This document shows positions 1 through 35,479 of a DNA stretch of 64,000 nt, piece after piece. The position numbers and the translations under genes were made by a program. The notes below the pieces were generated by a model that was given only the letters and a program-made list of their open reading frames with translations, was not told the origin of the DNA and searched no databases. How positions within the stretch are numbered: position 1 is the first letter of the stretch; every line of letters begins with the position of its first letter. Origin of the DNA: Xiphias gladius (taxonomy: Eukaryota; Chordata; Actinopteri; Istiophoriformes; Xiphiidae); contig NC_053415.1 in the NCBI RefSeq assembly GCF_016859285.1, forward strand, positions 4,458,501 through 4,522,500. The letters are read 5' to 3'.

Positions 1-189
1 TAACTTAAAAGATGAATGCAAGGTTGTTACTCAATGCAATGAAACCCTCAACTTGAAGAGTAATCGACCAATTCCCCAATTCCTGTCCAATTATGATTAC
101 TACAAGAATGAAAAGTATGAAAATGAAGCTAATGGATATTGATGGTTAGTGTATAGGTTGACACTCCAGTTAGAGAAAGTTGTTTTTAC

Positions 190-24755
<24,566 letters not shown>

Positions 24756-25140
24756 TATTATTTCTGCCTTGTGCCGCGTCGCCAACTGCGCGTTCAGGCA
24801 CTACTTGTTTTTTCTGTTTTTTTTTTTCTTGCACTCTCCTTCTGAAGTTCTTGCGTTTAGCGTTTACTTCCGGGAAGAAGTAACGTGCTACCCCCGATTG
24901 GTCGCTGTCGATGACGCCATAGCGGGCGTACCACACCATCGAGGGAGACCGAGCCCGCGCCGTGTCTGTGGCACACTGCCACCTGCTGTGGGGAGGAGGC
25001 ACTTGACGCTAGTGTTCTCCAAATATGGTGCACATTTATTTCGCGATTTTGTAGTTTTGTCCGCACGTGGCGCTAGAGGAGCAGTAGCGAAAAGAAACTT
25101 TGAGCCGTCCGACAGTCCCGTTTGGACTGCGTTCGACCGA
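24756..25140 (-). promoter_or_regulatory. CpG-rich 5' flank / promoter of hibch
   Basis: The stretch just upstream of the hibch start codon is clearly richer in G+C and CpG than the AT-rich introns. It includes CpG-dense runs near 24,770-24,790 and 24,940-24,965. I see no TATA box at a sensible distance from the ATG, which fits a housekeeping CpG-island promoter. The small open frames here on both strands have no recognisable product and are treated as chance. The transcription start cannot be fixed from sequence alone. Confidence 0.5.
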
Positions 25141-25224
25141 AACACGGCTGCGTGGTAAACTAACAAGGCTGGAAAGTGACTTTGGAAAGATTTACTCAAC
25201 TGCCGCGCCACCACAGCAGCCACG

Positions 25225-25690
25225 GTTTGGAGGTACTGGCACTTCATTTGAGTGTTTCCATTTCATACCACTTTATATCTCTACTCCACTACATTTCCCG
25301 GGGGAATACTGTACGTTTTACACCACGTGTTTCAATGACAGCTGTAGCTACCGGTTGCTCCAAAGATCAAGCCTTAAAAACAGCCTGAGCGAGTTATAAA
25401 ATATGATGCCTTGCTATAGATTTAAGTACCCAGCGGCATACACATTAGTTGACAGAAGATTTGCCTGAATCCGCTTCATGCATACACAGCGATGCATCAC
25501 TGACAATAACATAATAATATCATAGAGGCCATTCTGCATAATGAGTACTTTGACTTAGGATACTTCAAATACAGTTTGCTAGTAATACTTAAATACTAAA
25601 GTAAGATTATGAATTTAGTGGTGTAGTTTTACACTGAGGTAGTGCTACTTTACTTAAAGGATCTGGATTCATCCTTCACCACTGACTACA
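25225..25690. repeat. Teleost interspersed repeat with CAGTGGTG-type ends, copy 1
   Basis: It includes TCTACTCCACTACATTTCCC (about 25279-25298), ATTCTGCATAATGAGTACTT and a right end of TTCACCACTGACTA. The same element appears in reverse orientation at 59029-59405 inside mcm3ap. From memory this matches a very common fish repeat. It fills most of the gap between the hibch promoter and the His-rich cluster. No coding capacity. Confidence 0.6.
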
Positions 25691-25915
25691 AATACAGTTT
25701 GTCCAGTTTTTTTTTTTTCCAATAAGTAACAAGAATGAGAGAGAGCGGCCCCTCGACGACCAGTGAACTTGTTGTGTAAAAGGCTTCACATCAACATTAA
25801 CTAAGCGGTTGATTACACAGGCTATCAGAAGAAGATCTGGGTGGTTGCACTGACGGTTCCAGGGCGCGACGTGCCGCTACGACCAAGGTGTGGCCGAGCA
25901 AACGTGCTCAGGTCA

Positions 25916-26050
25916 GCCTTCCCTGGGCAAATAAAGATGCCACTTAGTGGACGGAGGAGGAGGAGGCAGGCGTATCAAGAAACGGGGAGACAAAAAATAA
26001 AAATAAAAAAGCAAGACACTGCATAGTTCATTTACTGACATTTATCACAC
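25916..26050. repeat. Duplicated 3' flank, copy next to His-rich gene 1
   Basis: It begins CCTTCCCTGGGCAAATAAAG and ends with a GCAAGACACT...TTTATCAC stretch. The same start, middle and end recur at 27725-27872. Each copy lies downstream of a last exon (26374 and 28071 respectively), so the pair marks the end of a tandem duplication unit rather than an independent repeat. A (GGA)n-like insert distinguishes this copy. Confidence 0.55.
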
Positions 26051-26373
26051 ACACACGGAAATCTGTTTCTCAAAAAAAAACAAAAAACAATCATGGATAC
26101 AATAATGTCTGTGACATGTCTCTAACACCAAAGTCACGACATTTTAAGAAGATTTCATTTACACAGCTAAAGCTGTTTTTCATACATGTTTCGACAGAAA
26201 CCTGATCATGTTTTTCTGGTACATTTTTGTTAAAATGTAGGTGTTTGATACAAATATAATTTTAAGCTTATATGTGAAGAGACCTTATGGCAGTAAAACT
26301 TTGATTATAATATATGGTAGGAGGATGAAGGTGTCCAGGTAGCAACTTGTCTCTTTCCATCCAGGAGTCTTCA

Positions 26374-27157
26374 TCAGTCAGAGTCACTGCTGCAGGAGCT
26401 GCTGGAGGACTACACAGAGGGATGAACACAACAGATAGACGTCAGTGAATCACTTTAGTCCTCTAAAACTGATGTAAAGCTCAGATTACAACTGCTTTAT
26501 CTACATTAAATTGGAGAATAGAAAAATCATAGGCTATCATTCATTTTTTGATCAGAAAATTGAAATAATTTGCCAGTATTTGACCAATAATACAGCATTT
26601 CTGTGATTCCCTGTGAGTTGCTGGTTGTATTGTACTGAAATATTTTTTTTTATGTTCAGTATTTCACTGTCTGAATTCAGAATAAAAATGAATTTCTGAA
26701 GCAAATAAAACCAATCTTACCCCGTGACAGTCCTTTCCGTTCTTGTGACACTTGGCATGCTTGTGGCCATGGTTGTGCTTGTGCTTGTGCCCATGTCCGT
26801 GGCCCTGTCCATGGCACTCTCCATGGCCCTGTCCATGTCCATGTCCGTGCCCATGCCCGTGCCCTTGGCCTTGGCCATGGCCATAACCAGGCCCAGGTCC
26901 GTGTCCGTAACCTCCCTGTGGACCGTGTGGAGGGTAGTTTGGTGGTGGGACGGTCCCGGGAGGATGGTGAGGGTAACCCCCTGGCATCTGTTGAGGATTG
27001 TTCGGGTAGCCAGGGGGGTACTGGTTTCCTAATCATTAGGAGAAAGGAGGAAACAGATATAAGTCAGTATTTAAATAAAAGTGTTTCGTAAGTATGTAAT
27101 GCACATTTAACATACATTATTAAAGTCACTGTGTTTACCTTGGTTGTGCCCGTACAT
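26374..27157 (-). CDS. His/Gly-rich small protein, PRR13-like, copy 1 (120 aa)
   Basis: Three coding exons: 27157-27139 (ATG plus 18 nt), 27028-26721 and 26409-26374, total 363 nt. The product starts MYGHNQGNQYPPGYP and continues with a Pro/Gly/Tyr segment (residues 10-50). A long GHGHGHG tract with HKHK units follows (51-98), then HAKCHKNGKDCHG. The tail is SSSSSCSSDSD. A basic His/Lys tract ending in Ser-rich DSD is the layout of mammalian proline-rich protein 13 (PRR13/TXR1); I rest the name on that layout only. There is no signal peptide or membrane segment. The His runs and two Cys in the HAKC...DCHG segment suggest metal binding, which is an inference. A leader exon with a TATA box lies upstream. 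Two related copies follow upstream in tandem. An alternative is a fish-specific family related to PHGR1. Confidence 0.8.
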
Positions 27158-27340
27158 TTTGTAACTTAAACTGAAACTGCAGATCCTGAAAAGGAAAAAA
27201 GCACTTTAAATAAATAAGCACAGTCCTGTCATATTAATGAAACTACAAATCATCAGCAGACTTTCAGAGTTGAACCTACTGTGCCCTGGAGAGTAGATCC
27301 ACAGACACGGCCGTCCCCTGTATGTCCTTTATATGTGCAG
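27139..27340 (-). promoter_or_regulatory. TATA promoter and 5' leader of His-rich copy 1
   Basis: CATATAAAGGA lies at 27335-27325. An untranslated first exon follows and ends at 27280 with a GTAGGT donor. The second exon begins at 27185 after a TTTTCCTTTTCAG acceptor and carries the ATG at 27157. The TATA box, its upstream TGAGGTGTG and the 45-bp distance to the donor recur in the other two copies, which supports real function. Confidence 0.75.
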
Positions 27341-27724
27341 ACACACCTCAATTTGAAGCCCGGACTCCAATTAGAACATTTTGCTTTGTGACCTAAATGG
27401 GTGTGTTTATATTATATACACAGACCATATATAATCAAAGATACAGATACACACACCCTCACAAAAACCTTAGAGACTTTGCTGTACGGAGCAGTCAGAG
27501 ATGTTTTGATCATTTGCAGTCTAATAACACTTGAAACATTTGAATACATTTGACCTTGAGTCGCTTTTTACTCCTTAACTCTCAGCGTCATTGAAATGGA
27601 AGATTCACAGTTTTCCAAAACTCTTATTATACAGCTGAGTAAAACAGGGTCCAAGTGAATGTACTGGGGAGGTGCAGGGTGTGTAACTGTTAGTGAAAAA
27701 CATTTCTGGACAAAGGTCTTAATT

Positions 27725-27872
27725 CAACCTTCCCTGGGCAAATAAAGATAATATGTGCAAGTGCACACTGATAGATTACACATACAAAGTAATAAGAAAC
27801 TCTTAAATGAAATAGAAAATAAAGAGGCAAGACACTTGCTTTTATGTTGAAGAGTTTTATGTTGTTTATCAC
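27725..27872. repeat. Duplicated 3' flank, copy next to the decayed middle gene
   Basis: It is the counterpart of 25916-26050, sharing the CCTTCCCTGGGCAAATAAAG start, the GGCAAGACACTTG middle and the TTTATCAC end. It lies about 200 bp beyond the last exon of the decayed copy, compared with about 320 bp for copy 1. Confidence 0.55.
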
Positions 27873-28555
27873 AATCGAACAACTATGATCAGTGTCAAAT
27901 ACATTTTAAAAAAATGTACACAGTGTCACACGCAGGCAGGTGTAAAAGTCATTTAAAGCAGCACAACAACAACAATACAGTATGACAGATCAACATGACT
28001 CCAAAATATTGTGTTGCATTTCATATCCTAAGAATTGAGAAAAACGCATAAGCTTTAAAATGTATATGGTTTAGTAAATGATTATTATTGTAGGTGGGAA
28101 ATCGAAGGTGTCCAGGCCGGAGGACTACAGCAAGAACAAAACATTGTCATTTCATGTAGTGATGAGGTGTCAATCAGTTAATTCATTTAATAGAAGTTAT
28201 TATGGAAATTCAGAATTGAAAAATATAAATAATTACATTGTAAATACTAAATAAATTGTTGTGTCAGTTTATAATTTTATTTCATTATTGTTTTCTTTGA
28301 ATGATGATTGTATTTCTGGATCAAGGAATCAATTTATAAAAGGAACGTTCAGTTTCATTAGCATTCATTTGGAGTGGTGTTTCTGGCCACCCGATGAATG
28401 AGAGTCGTTCACTCTCCTTTTAGCTCTGTTTTTGACCTCTTAACAACTCCTCCGGATGATATCTGGCCACCAGCTAATTGTTAACTGGGTTCTGTGGGCT
28501 GTTTGGCTCTGAGCAGGTAGTGTGCAGTCGGTTTGTGGAGCTTTTTCACTGAAAA

Positions 28556-29259
28556 CAGCCATGCTCGCTGCGTCGCTCTGGGGATGGTCATGTAGCTCAG
28601 TCAAAAACAGTCAAAAACAGATCTGTGACATTGATTCAAAACAGTAAGCTGCAGGTCAGAAAACTAAAACGATGAGCGAAAAGATGCTAAAAGGCTACGT
28701 GGAGCCGAGAGGAACTGTAAAGTTGGGTTATAACGCCCTGTGAGTTCATCACCATAAACAATACCTTTCACATTACACATGGTCATTTGATCGATTGCTG
28801 TAATAAAAATACTGATTACAGCCAATTTATGGTGATCTTTCAAGCGGTTTGACCTTGTAGTGCCTGAGCTTCAGCAAACTTTACTCACAGAGAGAGAGAT
28901 GGCATCAAGAAAATGCTCATATGAGACATTTTTGGAAGAGTTAAATGGGTTGTTTTGGAAGATGTTTTGTTCCGGTCACATGGAATCAAAATCATTAAGG
29001 TTCTTCTATTGAAGACTATTATTACCAATGGAAAATGGCATAAAAATATGTTACTCCACATCCTCTAAAGAACAAAACTGTTGAACGAAAGGAAACTGCG
29101 AACCTAACGCTGGCACTTGAGTAGTGTATAATAACATTAATGAGAAATGATTCTATGGGGAGAACGTCTCCAGTGTTATGGCAATCCATGGAACAGTTAT
29201 GACAGACCGACCGACTGAACTACATGACCATCCCCAGAGCGACGCAGCGAGCATGGCTG
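28556..29259. repeat. 47-bp near-perfect inverted repeat flanking about 610 bp
   Basis: The arm at 28556-28602 and the reverse complement of 29213-29259 agree at 46 of 47 positions. Their core reads CATGCTCGCTGCGTCGCTCT. The arms are CpG-rich in an AT-rich background. The 610-bp interior has no long open frame. It lies in the last intron of the decayed His-rich copy. It could be a non-autonomous foldback element or a local inverted duplication. Confidence 0.7.
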
Positions 29260-30235
29260 AAAATAAAGTATGGCCTAAGCAGAAAGCATGACAGAAAATT
29301 AACCGTGTTCAAAAGTACAAAGGAAAATATATTGACCGAATCAAGACGGACATAAAAATGTAATTATTTTAAAAATGTGATTTTGTGGATAAACTATTTC
29401 CCATTGCATTTAACATTTTTTTTTAACTGCTTAAGTGTAATTGGCTCTTTAATATGGCATGATCACTTTTACTTCAAATGTTTCTATTACCTCTTGTGAC
29501 TGGTGTACAGTATTTACTTTGTCACCATGGCCTCCATGCCCTCCACAGGGTGGAGCTACAGGATTGTGCACGGGTGGACCACAAGGCTGAGGAGGGCAGC
29601 GTTGGGGTGGGGCGGAGCCTGGTGGACAACCGGTGTCCTCCTGGCACCGGCTGAGGATGACAGCCAGGAGGACACTGGAGACAGCTGGTTTCCCAGTCAA
29701 ACAAAAGGGGCGGGGCTGATCCTTTTCTCTTCCAGTTTATAGAAACTCAAGGTCAATTTTTGCTCCTTAAAATTCAATGAAGAAAGTTTGACAAAAACTT
29801 TGAAAGTAAAAAGAACAAAAGATAATTACGAGTGAGTTCTTTTTTTTTGTTTTTTTACCTCTGTTAAGACAGAACATTTCAAAATTTCAGCTCCAAACCC
29901 TGATACTGAAAGATGCCACGTAAATGCACGCAAATCCCCTCTTAACATAAGGAAAGAAATCCCTCTTTGTGAGATTGTGGATATAAGCAGTTGTAAAACG
30001 TGAAACAAAATATTGTTTTAGAAAGAAAGCAACTGCATGTGGAAAGACAGTGAGGGTCAGAAGTATTCCATCGTACGGGTTGTGTTACATACATCGCAAG
30101 ACCAGGTCTTACTGATAAACACATGGTCTAAAAATAATGCAATACTTTTAACGAAAGTATAAATAAATGCATGTACGCAAGGTAGCAAGATGATCAGTCT
30201 ATCAAAACACAAACAAATATGTTGGTCTTTCTATA

Positions 30236-30425
30236 GTTGGGAGGACACTCATTGACATAATGAATTCCCTTGCCCCTCACCCTAACCTTGACCATCCCAA
30301 CATAATGCCTAACACCAACCCTTACCTAAACCTGATTCTAACCTGAACCCTAAAACCCATACTTAACCCTCAAACAACCCTTTGAAGCTGTGAGAATCAG
30401 GCAAAATGTCCTCTCAATGGTTTCA
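30236..30425. repeat. Degenerate CCTAAC-type repeat flanked by GAGGACACT/ATGTCCTCTCAATGG
   Basis: It carries imperfect CCTAACC units (telomere-like in look but irregular) between GTTGGGAGGACACTCATTGA and AAATGTCCTCTCAATGG. This framing is a familiar teleost dispersed repeat rather than an interstitial telomere. It lies in the first intron of the decayed His-rich copy. A (CA)n run follows at about 30440-30472. Confidence 0.5.
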
Positions 30426-31274
30426 CACTGAGATTTGCCCCCCACACACACACACACACACACATACACACGTACGTCATGGTAATTACCCCTGCATAGC
30501 TATTATTACACTTACTATGTGCTGTAATGCAGTTCCACAGTCACAGCACTCTGCTGGTTGGGATTTTATATGAAGCCACACCTCAGCTAGAAACGATCCA
30601 CGATCATCGTCAGGGGCAGAGCCTGAACTCCCACCTACAGTTCTTTTTTCTTTTCTTTTTAACTTTTTATTCTTTTGTGACGTGTGCAAACATACACTTA
30701 AGATTGTTTTTTGCTCGTTCTAACTATTTATAACACAACTGTTTCTCTATTTTTGTTACCACAAGGCACTAAATAAGGAACAATGACAAGAATACCAGCA
30801 GATTCATAGCATCATGGGTTGACATTGATCAATTTTTTTCCCCCTGACAAACACAATAAAGGATACTATAACCCCTAAGATCTGTGTGTATTACAGTTAT
30901 GATTTAAAACACCAAAGGCTTGGAAACCATTTACCACCATCCAGGGGTATTATTAGGAAGGACACTAGCGACTCACACCAATATCACACCCAACCCCAAC
31001 TCCCCATCCCTCACAGGTGCAATTGGGATTTTGCCCAGGATTGTTTCATTTCTCTACAAACAAAAACTCCATCAGAATAATCTGAAAGCTGTCATAATCA
31101 CATAATAATTCATAACAAAAGTTGTGAAAAGCTCATATGCCCTACCACATCAACAAGTTGACCTGAATGCAGTGCCACGGCTCATGAGGAAAAAAACTGA
31201 AATGTCCCACCAGTAAGAAGAAAGAACTGAAGCTGTGTAGAGAGAATCCATCCGTCGTTCTTTTCCCTTCCAAA

Positions 31275-31280
31275 TTTATT
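31275..31280 (-). terminator. Poly(A) signal for His-rich copy 2
   Basis: AATAAA on the minus strand, about 220 bp after the stop codon of the 78-residue copy, is the only canonical signal in the expected range. Confidence 0.5.
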
Positions 31281-31501
31281 ACATCAGAACTTAATACAAG
31301 GCCACAAAACCAATGAAAGCTCAATGTGTGGTTTAAATGTGCTGACAAAAACTTAGGCACCTCAAATGCATTTGAGATGCAAACATTTTTAAGCTCATAT
31401 GTGAGTATAACCAAACATTAGGCTATAACATAAAACATGATTGTATAAGCTAAGAAGAGGACAGTTTCCAGTGGACAGCTTGTTTTATCCAGGAATCTCG
31501 A

Positions 31502-32482
31502 TTAGTCAGAGTCACTGCTGGAAGAGCTGCTGGAGGAGCTGCTGCAGGAGCTGCTGGAGGACTACGGGAGGCATGAACACAACAGATAGTTGACATTACT
31601 TCCTCATTTAAATCTTCTGGAGACAACTACCAAGCTGATTGTAATTTTGGTTTCTTATTTTCTTGTTATTATTCTATTCATTTGATTTGAGAGCGTGAAG
31701 ATGGCAGCTAGTCATTCAAGTCTTGACAAGAGCTGGACTGAGTTTGTCTCTCATAACTCCATTTTCCTCTTTGGAGCAGAGAAGAGAGCAAATGCTTCCC
31801 AAAGGTCACCGGTGCGAGCCCGGGACAGACGGAACAAATTTGGGCAGGGAAGGGAAAGAGTAGTACTTTCTCCTCCCGTATGACAGCTGTTGAGATGTCC
31901 TCAAGCAAGGCACCACACCCCTAACTGCTCCAGTGGTATCATAGAAGACTGTGGTTGTTCCACTTGACATGCTAGTGTGAATGTATGTAACTGTGTGAAA
32001 GTGGAGCATAGTGTTCCTGCACAAGTGCATTTGTACTCCCTGTACTACCCCTGGATAAATAACCTTCAAAAAGCATGTTATCAGTAAAAGAGTATTCCTC
32101 TGATCAGTTCTGATTAGGTTGGCTTGCACAAAATTTCTATTCCTTGTGTTTCACATGAATTCTGACCCAAAGCCACTTTTTGCTGTGGATGAGCTGTCCA
32201 CTGCTCTACTGAATCTTACCCCGTGACTGTCCTTCCCCTTCTTGTGACACTTGGCATGCTTGTGGCCATGCTTGTGCTTGTGCTTGCGCTTGCCCTGGTG
32301 TCCATGTCCATGTCCATGTCCATGGCCATGACCGTGGCCATGACCGTGGCCATGGCCTCCTCGAGGACATTGTCCTCCTGAAATAAGTAGTATGTACAGT
32401 ATTACACTCAATACATTTAGAAGAAAGAGGTGAAAATGACCTGAAAGCAACTGTGTTGTTTACCTCGGTTGTGTCTAAACAT
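31502..32482 (-). CDS. His/Gly-rich small protein, PRR13-like, copy 2 (78 aa)
   Basis: Three coding exons: 32482-32464, 32377-32220 and 31561-31502, total 237 nt, 78 residues. It starts MFRHNRGGQCPRGG, then alternating Gly-His dipeptides. Next comes a Lys/His block (KRKHKHKHGHKHAKCHKKGK) ending DSHG. A 19-residue tail is Ser-rich with one Cys and ends in DSD. Exon sizes and phases (19 nt, then phase 1, then phase 0) match copy 1 exactly. The Pro/Tyr segment of copy 1 is absent, while the Ser tail is longer. The HKHAKCHK segment is the best-conserved part across copies. The (GH)n DNA is a simple 12-bp-like repeat, so length should vary between individuals. Metal or acid buffering is an inference. 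No targeting signal is visible. Confidence 0.8.
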
Positions 32483-32830
32483 GTCAAAACTTCAAACCCT
32501 AAAATTAGAGAAGAGAGAAATTAAAATGATTAAAGAAACACAGATCAGTGACACAGATCCCCTGTGAACAAAAAAATATTTTTGTGAATCTTTTGTTGGC
32601 AATGAACTCTATAAAGCATTTAAACTTGGAAGATGCAAATGCAGTGTGTGTAAAGATGTGAAATGTAAAACGTCAAAATTATACCAAAAAATGAGCATCA
32701 CCCTCTGGACATATATGCTTATTCAAAGTTGCAGGGGGACAGATCATAAGAAGAGTCTTAGAGATGTACTTACTGAGTGCTGGAGAGCAGGTCCACAGCT
32801 GCAGCCAGAGCTGCTCCTTTATATGGGCAG
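32464..32830 (-). promoter_or_regulatory. TATA promoter and 5' leader of His-rich copy 2
   Basis: CATATAAAGGA is at 32825-32815. The leader exon ends at 32774 before GTAAGT. The second exon begins at 32498 after a TTTTAG acceptor. The layout is the same as in copy 1 and the decayed copy, including a shared CTCTCCAG element in the leader. Confidence 0.75.
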
Positions 32831-33624
32831 CCGCACCTAAATCTGAATCGGCTCATGGGGGGGGTTCTCAAACTCCCATCAGAAAAATCTTAGTTATGTG
32901 AGTTTCATCTGCAACACACACTACATGTACATGTAGCTATGTATGCAATGAGAATACTGCATTCAAATCTTTTTAAATAGCATGTACACGTTATATCCAA
33001 ATATACTCGTGTCGTGAATATTTGGAAGATGGTTATCTGATGTCTTCTGCGAGGTTCCAGTCCAGCACACACAAACACTCATCATGCAAATCAAGGTTCA
33101 GTGTGTGTTTTTCATTCTTTTGTCCTCTGCACAAGCATGTGTGACGAGCCTGTTTGTTTGACGCCTTTTCCTCAAAGCCAACCAGTGTCATGTTATCAGA
33201 AAAGGAAACCTGTATTTTTCCTTCTCAAGAGTGAAGATAGACTTGTGGTTTGGGCTGTTTTCTTTGCATGCGTACACACACAGGTCTTTGAACACTCCGT
33301 TTGGAAGGTATATCTTCTAATTAGCTTTGTGATGCTTACCCATGTCGTTGACAAATTGGGAAAACTGCTCTATCCTTTAACATCTCATAGTATACACACA
33401 CTGTACAACATCATTTGATGTAATGAGGCTGCTTGGGAGTATGAAAAACAGAATGTGCAACAGTGAATAAATACTGTAGGTTTGTTTTTATGTTTACCAT
33501 GTAAAATTAAGTGATTTTCTTTACATTACCAAGATCAACCTATTTCAGTGTATAGGCCTAATAAATAAAAATCCAAGCGATGTGGCTTTACAAGGCCTGC
33601 TTATCACAGGAGACTTGATTTCTG

Positions 33625-33790
33625 CTTTCAGGTCTCTTGTCAAGTTAAGAATTTAGGGAGTCAAGTGTCAAGTCTGAAGTCCAGTCTTCAAGCATTCACG
33701 TCTCAAGTCATGTCTGAAGGGAGTCAAGTCTCAAGTCAAGTATTTGGGGAGCCACATTTCAAGTTTCAAGTCTTTAGGGAGTCATTTAAA
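33625..33790. repeat. Degenerate TCAAGTC tandem repeat
   Basis: Imperfect units around TCAAGTCTCAAGTC repeat for about 160 bp. Open frames across it are artefacts of the repeat. It lies in the intergenic space between the His-rich cluster and the 3' end of lss. Confidence 0.75.
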
Positions 33791-33879
33791 CGTGCAAGCA
33801 AGCAAATAACGTTCCTTGTACTGATTGTGGAAGATTTTCTACAAAAGACTGAACACAATTAAAGACACAAAACACTGAC

Positions 33880-34870
33880 AGGGTTACAGTGAAATATATC
33901 GTAAGTTGCAATATAGGAGACAAACAAACCTTATCTCAAGAAGTCAGAGGGGAGTCTCTCAATAGAAAAAGTCTTACAATCATCTTTATAGTGTCTCTAG
34001 AGACAAGAACTTAGTCCCAAGTGGTTACTTCAACCCAAACACATCATCCAATAGAATATAAACATATATAATGTTCACGCGCTGCCCATGCACTGGTCAT
34101 AATTGAAGCTCAGACAGACACAGCTTGGCTTATTGAGCACCTATGGTAATGCTACAGGCTGCTGCATATGTAGCCCCCCCCCGGACTCATAAAACACCTG
34201 TCTAAGGCCCCATGGAGAGGCCTTGAAACCTCTACAGGAGCATCACCAAGAGTGAATAAATGATAAACCAACTTTTCCTTCACAAATCACAAAAGTCAAA
34301 GTCTTCTACCATGGAGTATAATTTTAACTCACATGGGGAGAATTTACCATGCAGCCCCCATCCTCCTCCTTCGACATCCACATCTTAATCTTAAAAAGGC
34401 TGGAGAAAATCAAGTCACTCTTTCCATTCAGGTAACAATGTGAAATCACCTGATTGACATCGTGATATAAGTGAGTCATCTGTTGGAAAGATTCTTACCC
34501 TTTATGCTCCTGGCTAACCTGTGTGAGAGTCTGTACAGCTCTCTCATGCAGACAGAGGCTGCGCCCAGGGGAGGAGGTGACCACCAGAGAGGAACGGGGC
34601 ACTCTTGCTCCTCTCCTCGAGGCCATCTCACTTGTCTACCCCTGTGTGATGAGCATAGAACTATCTTCCCCATGTGTGTGATACATGTCAGCAAGAATGC
34701 AAGCCTCCGTCCATCTGGCATTATAAAAGTCTGAACTCTGCATTTTTGAACATTTGCACGGCAGGCTCTCTCTGTGTGTGACTTGTTCCCTTGCCGCAAG
34801 AATAAAACAACCCACTCTTGTGAATTTCAGACGGTGTCCCTGAGTTTGTTTTTAGAATTTTCCTATCATC
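33880..34870 (+). mobile_element. Possible solo LTR of an old retroelement
   Basis: Near 34,720-34,860 there is an ordered set of LTR-like signals on the plus strand. A TATAAAAG box (about 34722) comes first. An AATAAA signal follows about 80 bp later inside CCGCAAGAATAAAACAACCC. After that comes a T-rich end. No gag, pol or env frame or primer-binding site is seen, and the left boundary is not found. If correct it is a solo LTR; a cellular promoter/poly(A) fragment is the alternative. Confidence 0.3.
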
Positions 34871-35479
34871 ATCCGAAGGTGGGTATGTGGAAAATGTGAG
34901 GGAAGTGAATTAAAACCAGCTTTTCTTATCAGTATCTATGCATGCTTAAGACTCGGAACAAACAACAGACAGTAGAAAGCACAAGCTTAACCTGTTACAT
35001 CGCCTTGTCTCCTATGCCTGTTTTCAAGCATGTGATCTAATCACTACTGTGAACAAAAAAAAAATTCCTGTAGCATGCTTCTGTCGGAACCTGTCCCCGC
35101 ACGTCAGCTACACAACTCCACACACTTACATTTTATGGCTAGTTGATACAGTCCCATGGATAGTTTAAGACTCGAGAACATTCGCACCCTCCAAAACATT
35201 CCTCATGGCTACACCTTTAACTGCACTTTAAAAATTCAGGTGTCAATGAAAGCATTAGTGGTCAAAGGGGGAAAAAACACTGACACTTTGGCAACTAATT
35301 ACTCCTCCATAGACTAAATCAGGGGCAAATGAATCGCAGGGAGCGCATCTTCAGGCCCTTTCTCAAACCACCCCCTGCACCCTCTCCCTACCCACTGTGG
35401 CTCTGCCACATTGAGGGCCATCCCAGACCAATTAGTGGGGGGGTGGACGTGTGTTATGACCCCCCCAAGTGTGAGTCTA

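Larger units (their letters stand above)
28071..30570 (-). pseudogene. Decayed middle copy of the His-rich PRR13-like gene
   Basis: All four family exons can be traced. TATAAAAT is at 30570-30563. The leader exon ends at 30516 before GTAAGT. The start exon 29899-29859 encodes MFCLNRG, the same 19-nt unit as in the sisters. The middle exon runs 29640-29518. The last exon runs 28124-28071. Two defects are seen. The middle exon, entered at the conserved CCAG-GAGGACA site, carries a net +4 nt change, so its Pro/Cys/Gly-rich frame (CPPGSAPPQRCPPQPCGPP) is out of register. The last exon keeps TCCTCC but jumps straight into former 3' UTR, losing the Ser/Asp tail. The His tract is nearly gone. An upstream acceptor near 29690 would restore a frame, so a diverged but expressed gene is possible. 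The introns hold an inverted repeat and a CCTAA-type repeat. Confidence 0.65.

Noticed and set aside
26724-27032. 102-codon plus-strand Val/Met-rich frame over the His-rich gene
   Set aside because: Reverse reading of the (Gly-His)n tract; the minus-strand exon with matching splice sites and sister copies explains it.
30270-30380. Interstitial telomere
   Set aside because: The CCTAACC-like units are irregular and framed by sequences typical of a dispersed fish repeat; no perfect TTAGGG array.
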